Source: Bacteroidota bacterium | GTDB lineage: Bacteria; Bacteroidota; Bacteroidia; NS11-12g; UBA955 | Length of the DNA: 64,000 bases | Assembly: GCA_016868785.1 (NCBI GenBank) | Contig: VGFS01000009.1 | Coordinates: 1-64,000 of the forward strand | Direction: 5' to 3' | Shown here: positions 1-8,093 of the stretch, piece by piece | Layout of the letters: each line of letters begins with the position of its first letter | Position numbering within the stretch: position 1 is the first letter of the stretch | The notes under the pieces: generated by a model | The model's input: only the letters and a program-made list of their open reading frames with translations | What the model was told of the DNA's origin: nothing | Database searches by the model: none | Program-made: the position numbers and the translations under genes

Positions 1-1038
1 CGCTACCACGGCAACTATAGAAACAATGTATTCTAGCCAATCAATGCCCCTTGCACCCAAAACATACGCCAATGGATCACCCACTGCCAATGATTTGTAT
101 GGAACCATTCCAGTTAACACCAAGGTGATGAAGATGTAGAGTATCGTGCAGATGAGTAAGGAATAGAACATGCCTCTTGGGAGGTCGCGCTGTGGGTTTT
201 TGGACTCCTCAGCCAAAGTACTTACCGCATCAAAACCGATGTAGGTAAAGAACAGGGCCGAAACGCCTTTCATCACGCCTTGAAATCCCTCGGGCATGAA
301 TGGTTCATAGTTCTTGGTATCGATGTAAGCAACCCCCACGGCAATCACCAAGACAATGGCCACTAATTTTAGGACGACCATAACATTTGAGGCATTTCTT
401 GATTCTTTAACACCCCGAAATACGAGCGCAGTTATCAGCAAATTAATGAGCAATGCAGGCGCATCAAATACGATGTGAAGCCCCATCAAAACCGGTGCTT
501 GATCATAAGCGGCAAAAGCTTGTTGATCGGCTTGACTGTAACTTCCCAAATTCATTTTGGAAGCCACGTTGTGAAACACCTCAGAGGCGGTGGAGTAATC
601 AGTAACCATCCAACGAGGCAGGTAAAGTCCCACTTGGTCGAGCAGATGGACTACGTAACCAGACCATGAAAAAGCGACATAAATATTTCCGATCGCATAT
701 TCCATGATGAGCGCCCAACCAATGACCCATGCGAACAACTCACCAAAAGAGGCATATGCGTATGTGTAAGCACTCCCAGAAACCGGGATGCGGGATGCAA
801 ACTCAGCATAACACAAAGCCGCAAACGCACAGGCAATGCCGCAGATCACGATTAAATAAACGCTCGCAGGTCCACCTTCCGCGCATGCCTCGCCAATTGA
901 ACTAAAAATACCCGCACCAATGATGGCTGCAATTCCAAAAAATGTTAAATCGCGAACGCCCAATAAACGTTTCAATGACCCAGACTCCTGATTTACTGGA
1001 AAATCGGTCTTGACCCTGAACAAATTACGCCAACTCAT
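1..1038 (-). CDS. APC-family amino acid permease (3' end outside window)
   Basis: Read directly on the minus strand, this frame is open from ATG at 1038 to the window edge (346 codons); the C-terminus lies outside. An in-frame ATG at 1047 is an alternative start. The protein is a chain of hydrophobic helices with the APC first-helix signature (FGIAAIIGAGIF, about residues 35-46) followed by EGGPASV, as in cationic/neutral amino acid transporters of the YfnA/CAT type. It should import amino acids by proton symport across the inner membrane; the substrate cannot be told from sequence. It is divergent from the metal-handling trio, with 63 bases between the starts. Family assignment is strong, specificity unknown. 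Confidence 0.85.
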   Translation of the reverse strand, partial: MSWRNLFRVKTDFPVNQESGSLKRLLGVRDLTFFGIAAIIGAGIFSSIGEACAEGGPASVYLIVICGIACAFAALCYAEFASRIPVSGSAYTYAYASFGELFAWVIGWALIMEYAIGNIYVAFSWSGYVVHLLDQVGLYLPRWMVTDYSTASEVFHNVASKMNLGSYSQADQQAFAAYDQAPVLMGLHIVFDAPALLINLLITALVFRGVKESRNASNVMVVLKLVAIVLVIAVGVAYIDTKNYEPFMPEGFQGVMKGVSALFFTYIGFDAVSTLAEESKNPQRDLPRGMFYSLLICTILYIFITLVLTGMVPYKSLAVGDPLAYVLGARGIDWLEYIVSIVAVVA

Positions 1039-1088
1039 GATCCTCATGCGATAATACAAACAAAAGAGCAATGGATTGGAAAATTCTC

Positions 1089-1096
1089 TAACTTTG
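1089..1096 (+). promoter_or_regulatory. -7 promoter box TAACTTTG
   Basis: Exact match to the Bacteroidota -7 consensus TAnnTTTG, only 5 bases before the ATG at 1102. If used, the transcript of the metal trio would start at or next to the start codon (leaderless). No clear -33 TTTG is seen at the expected distance. Confidence 0.5.
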
Positions 1097-1101
1097 CATT
1101 G

Positions 1102-1527
1102 ATGCGCAAATTCATGTACGTTTTTACCATGATTTTGGTGCTGCTTTCGAGCGGCGCAGCACAAATGGCGTATCACATTTGCGACGAAGACGGGACCCAT
1201 ATTTGGAGCGATACTTGTCATACCGAATCATTTGCTTCAGCGTCTAAACACGGCAGTTGTTGCGATGAAAAATCACAAGTGGGGTTTTCCGAAACTGCTT
1301 GTTGTAAAGAGGCCTATTTCTTCGCTTTAGCTCCCCTCCCTGTAACTCCCACCAAATTCCAACTAACCAAAACGACTCAGTGGTTTTCTGCCGCTTGGAG
1401 TCGAATTGTTACAGTTTCATTTCCACATTGCGGTGTCAGCAATCATTGGGCAAAGCTGGGAAAACATCCCCCCGATGCCATTGCAAAAAATCCCACCTCC
1501 GATGTAATTTGTGTTTGGATAATTTGA
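1102..1527 (+). CDS. small exported Cys/His-rich protein, HYC_CC_PP-like
   Basis: 141 aa starting at ATG 1102 (a TTG lies directly before it at 1099). Residues 1-23 form a signal peptide. The mature part carries H25-x-C27, C39-H40, the pairs C53-C54 and C67-C68, and a late HPP motif (about residue 122). This spacing of H-x-C, CC, CC and PP is what defines the small Bacteroidota HYC_CC_PP family, whose function is not established. It is the first gene of a run with an HMA-domain protein and a TonB receptor, which suggests an extracytoplasmic metal-binding role, possibly copper or a similar soft metal. The role is inferred; the family match is by motif only. Confidence 0.6.
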   Translation: MRKFMYVFTMILVLLSSGAAQMAYHICDEDGTHIWSDTCHTESFASASKHGSCCDEKSQVGFSETACCKEAYFFALAPLPVTPTKFQLTKTTQWFSAAWSRIVTVSFPHCGVSNHWAKLGKHPPDAIAKNPTSDVICVWII

Positions 1528-1579
1528 TTTTAACGCAATACCTCGATCAATCAATTTTAACCAAACACAAAACAAAAAT

Positions 1580-1969
1580 ATGAAACAAAAATCAATCATA
1601 CTACTCACAGCGATGCTGTTGAGTATCACAGGGATGGCAAACATCCATAGGTCAGCGGCCAACCCAAAACCAGTAAAAAAGACACTCATTAGCTTCGCGG
1701 TAGAGGCGAATTGCGGACAGTGTAAGGATCGTATAGAAAACGCCTTAAATAAAAAAGGAGTATACAAGGCCGTGTTCAAATTGGATAGCAAAATCCTCAC
1801 GGTCACCTACGACCCGCGCAAATTGGAAGAAATTCAACTGCACAACATGGTTGCCATGGTTGGTCACGACACAGAAAAAGTGAAAGCCAGCAACGTGGTT
1901 TATGAGAGTTTGCCTGATTGTTGTAAGTATCGCCAAGACGACGACGAATGGGGGCCTCATCAACACTAA
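1580..1969 (+). CDS. exported heavy-metal-associated (HMA) domain protein
   Basis: 129 aa. Residues 1-20 form a signal peptide. Residues about 35-105 form one HMA (ferredoxin-like, MerP/CopZ-like) fold with the metal-binding C45-x-x-C48 motif (NCGQC), in the expected place after the first beta strand. A short C-terminal tail adds C-C and two histidines (DCCKYR...GPHQH), a possible second metal site. It probably binds a soft metal ion such as Cu(I) in the periplasm and passes it between partners. It follows the HYC_CC_PP-like gene by 52 bases, and its last 22 bases overlap the TonB receptor gene, so the two are very likely translated together. Confidence 0.8.
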   Translation: MKQKSIILLTAMLLSITGMANIHRSAANPKPVKKTLISFAVEANCGQCKDRIENALNKKGVYKAVFKLDSKILTVTYDPRKLEEIQLHNMVAMVGHDTEKVKASNVVYESLPDCCKYRQDDDEWGPHQH

Positions 1970-4053
1970 TCACTTCGATTTGTGTCATTGGTATCTCTAG
2001 CTACTCCCAATTCATTTCTGCACAATCCAATGTAAATCCCCGTTCGGGGGAATCTACAGTGAATCAGCAGAGGACGGCGGCAAATGACACCAACGACATC
2101 GATACGTTATCAATGCTTGACATTCGCAAAGAACGCGGGGCTCACTTTAGTGGCAAAGGCATCAGTTTAACCGAAATACTGACCGAAACTGAATTCAAAA
2201 AGGCAGCATGTTGCACACTTTCAGAGAGTTTCGAACTCAGCAACACGGTGGAGGTAAGCAATGCCGATGGTGTATCAGGGATAAAACAAGTTGAAATGTT
2301 GGGACTTGCAGGTAAGTATGTGCTAATGTCGCGCGAAAACATACCCAGCATTAATGGCTTGGCCACGCTCAATGGGCTCAGCAACATCCCTGGCCCCATG
2401 GTTTCTTCGGTCCAACTTGCCAAAGGCGCTGGCTCTGCCACTTTGGGCGCGGACGGCCTTACCGGCGGGTTGAATTACCAAATGAAGGCTGATTTGAAGG
2501 ACCCACGGTTGTTTTTTAATGCCTACAGTAATCACCAAGGTCGGGCCGAAGCAAACGCAATCACCAAATCCATCATTGCCAACAAAGCCATTTCGCATAC
2601 TTATTTACACTCTGGTGGACAGTATCGCACGACCGATATGGGCAAAGATGGGTTGGCGGATATGCCTTTGTCTCAGCGAGTTTTGGTGAGTAACCACACC
2701 CAAATCCCGGGCAAAAGAGCCGAATCACAATTAGGATTTTTGGGATATCGCGATCAGAAATTGGGCGGTACACTGGCTGCCGGTTCCTTCAAGGAAATCA
2801 GTAGCGATCCCATGGCAATGAAATTCGATTTCGACGAATCTCACATCGAAGCTTATGGCAAATTGGGATTGTTTCTATCACAAAAAGGCGATAGAAGTTT
2901 GGGCAACATCTTTAACGTGTCAAAACATCGAATTGAGTCTGTGTTGAACTCACTACAGAATCGGAAATACACAGGGACCGAGGAGCGTTACTACTACAGC
3001 GGCATTTATCAACTACCAGAAAAAAACGAAGCCAATTTAAAGGTAGGCCTATTGCTTCTTGGGAGTCATCTCAACGAATCCCTGACCAACGACAATGGCG
3101 ATAGTTTTCGATTAGACGGCTGGCAGAAATCGGCTGGCGCATTTGGAGAATACACCCAGGAAGGAGAGAAAATATCGGCCGTTGTAGGACTCCGAGCCGA
3201 TTTTCATTCAGTTTATGGACTTTACGCAACGCCTAGGCTACATCTGAAATGGACAGTAACAAAACAGCACCGCATCAACGCACAAGGTGGACTTGCCAGG
3301 AGGAGCAGTTATTTCTTAGCTGAGCATCTGCCCCAATTCATCAATGGTCGTACCTTGTTTATTGACAGAACTCAACTGATTCAACAAAAATGGATGCCAC
3401 AGGAAAAAGCTTGGAATTATGGACTGAGTTATTTGGGCAGTTTCATGTCGATGGGTTACCCCGCAACCTTTACCGCAGACATTTTCGAAACCCGCTTTTT
3501 ATCTCAAATGGTGGTTGATCGCGATGTATCGGAAACCGAAGTTATTGTGCATTCAGTTTCTGGAAAACAAGCTGGACGTACCCTTACGGCCCAAATGGAC
3601 TTTTCGGCCTACTTCCAACGTCGTTGGAGTTACAAGCTTAGTTATCGTTGGATCGATTCTCGCAGTTGGTTGGACAGTCAATTCATGCAACAGCCACTCC
3701 AATCGGTACACAGGGCACTATTTGTTATGCAATACAATTCGAGAAACAAATGGTATTTTGATGTCGTTACCCACTACAATAGCCGCAAACGACTTCCCTA
3801 TTTTTCCTCTGTAAATCATCCCAAACACCCGGGTTACAGTCCCTCCTACTTCATTTTTAACGCCCAAATCCGAAAGGTCATGAGCCCTGCCTTTGAATGG
3901 TATATTGGCGGTGAGAATTTGGGGAATGTGCAAAACCATCATCCTGTCATGAATTGGGAAATACCCGCCAGTCAGCGGTTTGATGCCGGTTATGCGTGGG
4001 GACCAACCAACGGTTTCTTCATTTATGCTGGTCTGAGATACAGTCTATTTTAA
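1948..4053 (+). CDS. TonB-dependent outer-membrane receptor, metal-associated type
   Basis: 701 aa from ATG 1948, inside the end of the HMA gene. A hydrophobic N-terminus acts as signal peptide. The plug domain spans about residues 75-170 with the motif KKAACCTLSESFE, a CC-containing segment typical of the Bacteroidota receptors found beside HMA proteins, then MLGLAGKYV and the GxGSATLGADGLTGGLN stretch. A beta barrel of about 500 residues follows and ends in an aromatic residue (YSLF). The N-terminal CarboxypepD_reg domain common in this receptor class is absent. Role inferred: energised import of a metal or metal complex across the outer membrane with the two upstream proteins. It ends in a TTAA shared with the convergent gene at 4050. 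Confidence 0.85.
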   Translation: MGASSTLITSICVIGISSYSQFISAQSNVNPRSGESTVNQQRTAANDTNDIDTLSMLDIRKERGAHFSGKGISLTEILTETEFKKAACCTLSESFELSNTVEVSNADGVSGIKQVEMLGLAGKYVLMSRENIPSINGLATLNGLSNIPGPMVSSVQLAKGAGSATLGADGLTGGLNYQMKADLKDPRLFFNAYSNHQGRAEANAITKSIIANKAISHTYLHSGGQYRTTDMGKDGLADMPLSQRVLVSNHTQIPGKRAESQLGFLGYRDQKLGGTLAAGSFKEISSDPMAMKFDFDESHIEAYGKLGLFLSQKGDRSLGNIFNVSKHRIESVLNSLQNRKYTGTEERYYYSGIYQLPEKNEANLKVGLLLLGSHLNESLTNDNGDSFRLDGWQKSAGAFGEYTQEGEKISAVVGLRADFHSVYGLYATPRLHLKWTVTKQHRINAQGGLARRSSYFLAEHLPQFINGRTLFIDRTQLIQQKWMPQEKAWNYGLSYLGSFMSMGYPATFTADIFETRFLSQMVVDRDVSETEVIVHSVSGKQAGRTLTAQMDFSAYFQRRWSYKLSYRWIDSRSWLDSQFMQQPLQSVHRALFVMQYNSRNKWYFDVVTHYNSRKRLPYFSSVNHPKHPGYSPSYFIFNAQIRKVMSPAFEWYIGGENLGNVQNHHPVMNWEIPASQRFDAGYAWGPTNGFFIYAGLRYSLF

Positions 4054-4883
4054 TCCGTGTTGGGTGCATCCGCATCGTTGTCGTTGGTTCGATGGTGGAT
4101 GTACCCAGACATGACGTTGTAGATGTCTTTCAATTGAGGATGATTCAACAACAAACTTAGATGCATTTGCTGCGTTTGCAAATCACCCCGTTTCGCCGGA
4201 CCTGTGAGCTTCATCCATGGATCGCTAGCACCTAGATTTTCCGCGGTTTTGACGAGAATAGGCCTAATCCAATCCTCCCCAAGACCTTCAGTTTTTAGGA
4301 TATCATGGGCGATTCCAGCCATTGCAGTGGTAAAATTATTGGCAAATACAGCGGCCATGTGTAAATTTTGTCGGGAAGAAAATGAAATTTCTATCCATCG
4401 CTCCACGCCCAATAAGCCGGCAATATTTTTTAAAACACCGGGCTCCACATCAGCCGATGATTCTGTAAAAACTGGCACCTGAGACCAATCAATCTGTGAA
4501 TCTGCAGTGAAAGTCTGCAGCGGATAGAACACCATTGAGGCTGCTTTTTCAAGGGAAATACGAGGTGTAGCACCACTGCAGTGAACGACGGCTACTCCGG
4601 CAACATCGCATTGCGCAGCCAATGCGGCAATGGCACTATCTGAAACCGTCAATAATACAACATCACCCTGGGTCAAGTTTCCTGAAGGATTTGAAAGAAT
4701 TTGATTGCCTGATGCCCACTTAACCGAAGGGTCTAGTTGGGTGGGTCTGGATTTTTCGCTCAACACCCATAATTCGTCAAAGCCGTTTGATTGGCCAATA
4801 TTCGTTGACCAACGTGCCATACACTGACTCGCTATTGCGCTACCAACACGGCCGTAGCCCCATATCAGTAGCCTTGCACTCAT
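4050..4883 (-). CDS. Rossmann-like / DUF2520 domain protein
   Basis: 277 aa from ATG 4883, which overlaps the ccmF stop in ATGA. The N-terminal Rossmann fold has a GYGRVGSAIA dinucleotide-binding loop (about residues 9-18) and is followed by the DUF2520 helical domain (about residues 150-265). The arrangement resembles NAD(P)-dependent oxidoreductases of the pyrroline-5-carboxylate reductase and ketopantoate reductase superfamily, but no reaction is known for DUF2520 proteins. It is the last gene of the ProDH-ccm chain, and its stop codon overlaps that of the convergent TonB receptor in TTAA (4050-4053). Confidence 0.8.
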   Translation of the reverse strand: MSARLLIWGYGRVGSAIASQCMARWSTNIGQSNGFDELWVLSEKSRPTQLDPSVKWASGNQILSNPSGNLTQGDVVLLTVSDSAIAALAAQCDVAGVAVVHCSGATPRISLEKAASMVFYPLQTFTADSQIDWSQVPVFTESSADVEPGVLKNIAGLLGVERWIEISFSSRQNLHMAAVFANNFTTAMAGIAHDILKTEGLGEDWIRPILVKTAENLGASDPWMKLTGPAKRGDLQTQQMHLSLLLNHPQLKDIYNVMSGYIHHRTNDNDADAPNTD

Positions 4884-7525
4884 GATGTAAGCTGCTTTTG
4901 TTTGTTGATGCGATTCAATACGGCCAATACAAATCCAATCACCATGATGATGGTACCTGCCCAGACCAAATTGATCCAAGGAAACTCAATCACTTGAATC
5001 ACGATATAGTCCCAAACAGGCGTTTTCTCCCCGGTTTGAATGACAAAACGAATGTTCTGCGTAGCAGGATTGGGGTCGATAATTTCCAAGTTTAAAATGG
5101 CCGCCATGATGCCAAAACGATTGCTTTCAGCAGGAAGCATGTCGAACGATCCCGTCTGTTCATTGATTAAAAATTCAGGCCTCAACCACACAGAATCACC
5201 CAATCGCTTGGCTTTGATGGACAATTGAATTCTGAGGCCATTGGAATCTTTGCTGCGATTGATGCTATCGATGGTCATCACCACTTTGCCTGTTTGGGTG
5301 ATAAAAGGTCTGAAAAAACCAACCGTATCTATGCGGAAATTGCTGAAAGGCTCCTTTCTGTCTAGGCTGCTTTCATAATTCACGTGGGTAAATACATCTT
5401 TATAGATAAAATGTCGCGTTGAAGGCTCAGCCAAGAGACCCATTTTGGCATTGTTTTGGGTTTTTGGCTCTAACACAAAACTATCCACCGTTTTTCCTTG
5501 GTCATCCTTTTTAATGAAAGCCACCTTAAAGTATTTGTCGATGCTATCCACGCCAGTGCCTTTTCTTTCATCGATATATAATGCGGTGTATTGTTGAATG
5601 GGTTGTGGCTTGCCTTTATACAACAACTGGTTCTCGCGGTTAAACTTGATGCCTTTTGCGTCTTGATTTCCTTTTTGATCAACTTCGGGCGCTAAATCGA
5701 TTCCCTCTTTGCTGGCCGACAGGATGTTTTTATTCACCGATGAAACCAGAACGCCCATGAGCAGAACGCCGAATCCAACGTGGGCGATGTTTCCACCCCA
5801 ACGCAGCCATTCGAATTTTTTCTTTTGGTAACCATACACGGTATTGGCCAAAACCAAAGCGATACTCAACGACAAGAACAATACAAACTTGAACTCTTTG
5901 ATGTCAAATCCAAACATCAGCAGCACGGTTAGCACTACTACCCCAATGCCCAACTGAATCATGGGTTTTTTGATGGCAGACCATTCAGTACCACGGAATT
6001 TGAACCAATAACCCAAACTCATCAACAACATGATGGGCATCGCCAACCACAATTGAACACGGTTGTAATCCGCTGCTGAAGGAACGGCTGTTTTATAACC
6101 AAACAATTTATTGAAAACAGGAATGCTGGTAGCTGCAAACACTTGCACCAGCGACAATATCAGGAACATAGAGCCCAAGAACATCCAAAATTCCCTGGAA
6201 TCAAGCTTTTCCTCATCCATTTCCACTTTTGTTCGTTGATACAAGGCATACACATAGTAGACCAACCAACCCAAAAATAACAAAGTACCAAGTCCTTTCA
6301 GCCACTGATAAAATGTTTCAACCGTTTCAGGGGTATGGATACTGTATGCCAACAACATTGGCACCAACAAAACCGCGGCAATCACATACAGGGCTATCCT
6401 GCGTTTCCCCCCTTGCAATACCACCACCAAACCGAGCGCTAAAAACGCCAATAGGAACAACAGCAGCTGCCCCGACAAGCCTAAATCCGTGAATGAATGC
6501 ACACTGGCTTCTCCCAAGATACCACTGCGCGTTAGGAATGTGGCATACAAGACCAACCAAAACGCCAATTGCGTGAGCAAATGCGAGGTGAACAAGTGTC
6601 GGCCCGTGGCTTTGGTAATAATCAACATATGTGCCGCGCTAGCCATGATAAGCCACGGCATCAGGGATGCGTTTTCTACTGGATCCCAGGCCCAATATCC
6701 ACCAAAAGAAAGTGCTTCATAGGCCCAGAATCCACCCATGATGATTCCCAAACCAAGGATACCTACGCAGACCAACCCCCAAATGAGCGCATGAGCGATC
6801 CAACCCCTATCGTTGTTTCTCCAGAGGGCGGCAATGCTATAGGCAAAAGGAACAATCGCTGTGGCAAATCCCAAAAACAAGGTGGGTGGATGTATAACCA
6901 TCCAATAATTTTGAAGCAATGCATTCAATCCATTCCCGTCTTTGAAGACTTGTAAATAATTGCCAACACCCAACTGCCCTAAAATGGGGATATTCAGGAA
7001 ATCGGGACGTTGTTCACGCAACAGATCAAATGGGGAGCTACCAATTTTCAATTCGCCCCAATGGAACCCCAACAACATCGAACCCAACGCAATTTGGGCA
7101 AAGGCCACAACCACCATCACCGGAGATTCCCAGGTCTTAGCCGTTCTCTGCAATACCAAGCCTATCAATGCATTCCAAAATAGCCAAAGCAGAAAGCTGC
7201 CTTCTTGACCTTCCCAAAAACAGGAAATCATGTAATAAACAGGCAAACTGTTGCTTGAATGTCGCCATGCATAATGAAATTCATATCGATGAAAGAAAAT
7301 GATTGAAAACAACACCACGAATACCGCTACGATGGCGGCCGCGTGGATTTGGAAGAACCGCTTTCCCCAAATTAGTCCTGCAGACAATTGATTTTTTTCG
7401 TGTTGAAAATAAAAAATGGCCGACAATATTGAGGCGATGAACGACAAAATCACGAACACATGACCCAGGTTTCCCAACCACAGCCATTCTCCGTTAAATA
7501 CAATTGGGGCTTCTACCGGCTTCAT
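4880..7525 (-). CDS. ccmF: cytochrome c maturation protein CcmF (heme lyase)
   Basis: 881 aa polytopic membrane protein, longer than E. coli CcmF (about 650 aa) because of a large extracytoplasmic region near the C-terminus (about residues 600-840). The tryptophan-rich heme-handling (WWD) segment is present as GGYWAWDPVENASL, with WEGQEGSFLLW near the N-terminus. Candidate heme-ligand histidines lie in WMVIHPPT, GEASVHSF and NIAHVGFG. It should deliver heme from holo-CcmE to apocytochrome CxxCH motifs on the outer face of the inner membrane. The start overlaps the ccmE stop (7522-7525) and the end overlaps the DUF2520 start (4880-4883). Confidence 0.93.
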   Translation of the reverse strand: MKPVEAPIVFNGEWLWLGNLGHVFVILSFIASILSAIFYFQHEKNQLSAGLIWGKRFFQIHAAAIVAVFVVLFSIIFFHRYEFHYAWRHSSNSLPVYYMISCFWEGQEGSFLLWLFWNALIGLVLQRTAKTWESPVMVVVAFAQIALGSMLLGFHWGELKIGSSPFDLLREQRPDFLNIPILGQLGVGNYLQVFKDGNGLNALLQNYWMVIHPPTLFLGFATAIVPFAYSIAALWRNNDRGWIAHALIWGLVCVGILGLGIIMGGFWAYEALSFGGYWAWDPVENASLMPWLIMASAAHMLIITKATGRHLFTSHLLTQLAFWLVLYATFLTRSGILGEASVHSFTDLGLSGQLLLFLLAFLALGLVVVLQGGKRRIALYVIAAVLLVPMLLAYSIHTPETVETFYQWLKGLGTLLFLGWLVYYVYALYQRTKVEMDEEKLDSREFWMFLGSMFLILSLVQVFAATSIPVFNKLFGYKTAVPSAADYNRVQLWLAMPIMLLMSLGYWFKFRGTEWSAIKKPMIQLGIGVVVLTVLLMFGFDIKEFKFVLFLSLSIALVLANTVYGYQKKKFEWLRWGGNIAHVGFGVLLMGVLVSSVNKNILSASKEGIDLAPEVDQKGNQDAKGIKFNRENQLLYKGKPQPIQQYTALYIDERKGTGVDSIDKYFKVAFIKKDDQGKTVDSFVLEPKTQNNAKMGLLAEPSTRHFIYKDVFTHVNYESSLDRKEPFSNFRIDTVGFFRPFITQTGKVVMTIDSINRSKDSNGLRIQLSIKAKRLGDSVWLRPEFLINEQTGSFDMLPAESNRFGIMAAILNLEIIDPNPATQNIRFVIQTGEKTPVWDYIVIQVIEFPWINLVWAGTIIMVIGFVLAVLNRINKQKQLTS

Positions 7526-7929
7526 CTTGATGCAGTTGTAGCGCCCGGGGCATCCTCGTATTTAGAAGGACATTTACTCAATATTTCTGTAGCCAAAAAA
7601 TGGTCTTTGTCGTAGCTTCCGATCAACACCATTTTTTCTAAATGCTCAAACTGAGCGGGTTTGGGCTTGGTAAAAACCACTTTGCTTTCATTGTTCAGGG
7701 AATCAAATCCATAAAACTCTAACCGGTTGGCGTTGGTTTGCGCATCATACACAATGGGTTTTGCTTTGTTTAATTTACATACCACATGTACAGTTTTTCC
7801 CGGATTTTCTTGGGCGATGCGCTGTGCATCAGGAAATGCCACATATTGGGTTGTATTGCCGTACATACTAATCACCGTGGCGATACCAATCCCGGCGAGG
7901 ACCAACAAAATGAGGTGAAAGGGTTTCAT
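7522..7929 (-). CDS. ccmE: CcmE heme chaperone, CxxxY variant
   Basis: 135 aa with an N-terminal membrane anchor (residues about 4-23) and an OB-fold beta domain. In E. coli-type CcmE, heme is bound covalently by His in a HxxxY motif. Here the site reads C120-P-S-K-Y124, with Cys replacing the His. Variant CcmE proteins of this CxxxY type are known from archaea and some bacteria, notably in systems lacking CcmH. It should carry heme from CcmC to CcmF. It is joined to ccmD and ccmF by ATGA overlaps at 7926-7929 and 7522-7525. Confidence 0.92.
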   Translation of the reverse strand: MKPFHLILLVLAGIGIATVISMYGNTTQYVAFPDAQRIAQENPGKTVHVVCKLNKAKPIVYDAQTNANRLEFYGFDSLNNESKVVFTKPKPAQFEHLEKMVLIGSYDKDHFLATEILSKCPSKYEDAPGATTASR

Positions 7930-8093
7930 GATTGCTTTTCGATTTTGGATACTTTGCGATCCAGTCTAACTAAATATAACAATATGCCCACGAAAATGAT
8001 GGCCAATACAGCGTATACGGCGTTCATCAAATTGTGTTTTGCCAAGAGCTCAGCGGCATTGGCGTCGAATTGCTCAGTGATGGTTTGTTTCAT
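7926..8093 (-). CDS. ccmD: CcmD-like small membrane protein
   Basis: A short frame of 55 codons read directly from ATG 8093 to TGA at 7926. The translation has a polar N-terminus, one membrane helix (about residues 25-43: AVYAVLAIIFVGILLY) and a basic C-terminus (RLDRKVSKIEKQ). The size, single helix, charged tail and position between ccmC and ccmE fit CcmD, which helps release holo-CcmE from the CcmABC complex. Both ends overlap neighbours in ATGA (8090-8093 and 7926-7929). CcmD proteins are poorly conserved, so the call rests mainly on topology and context. Confidence 0.8.
   Translation of the reverse strand: MKQTITEQFDANAAELLAKHNLMNAVYAVLAIIFVGILLYLVRLDRKVSKIEKQS

Noticed and set aside
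1099-1101. TTG as the start of the HYC_CC_PP-like gene
   Set aside because: The ATG at 1102 follows directly, gives a normal signal peptide, and fits the position of the -7 box.
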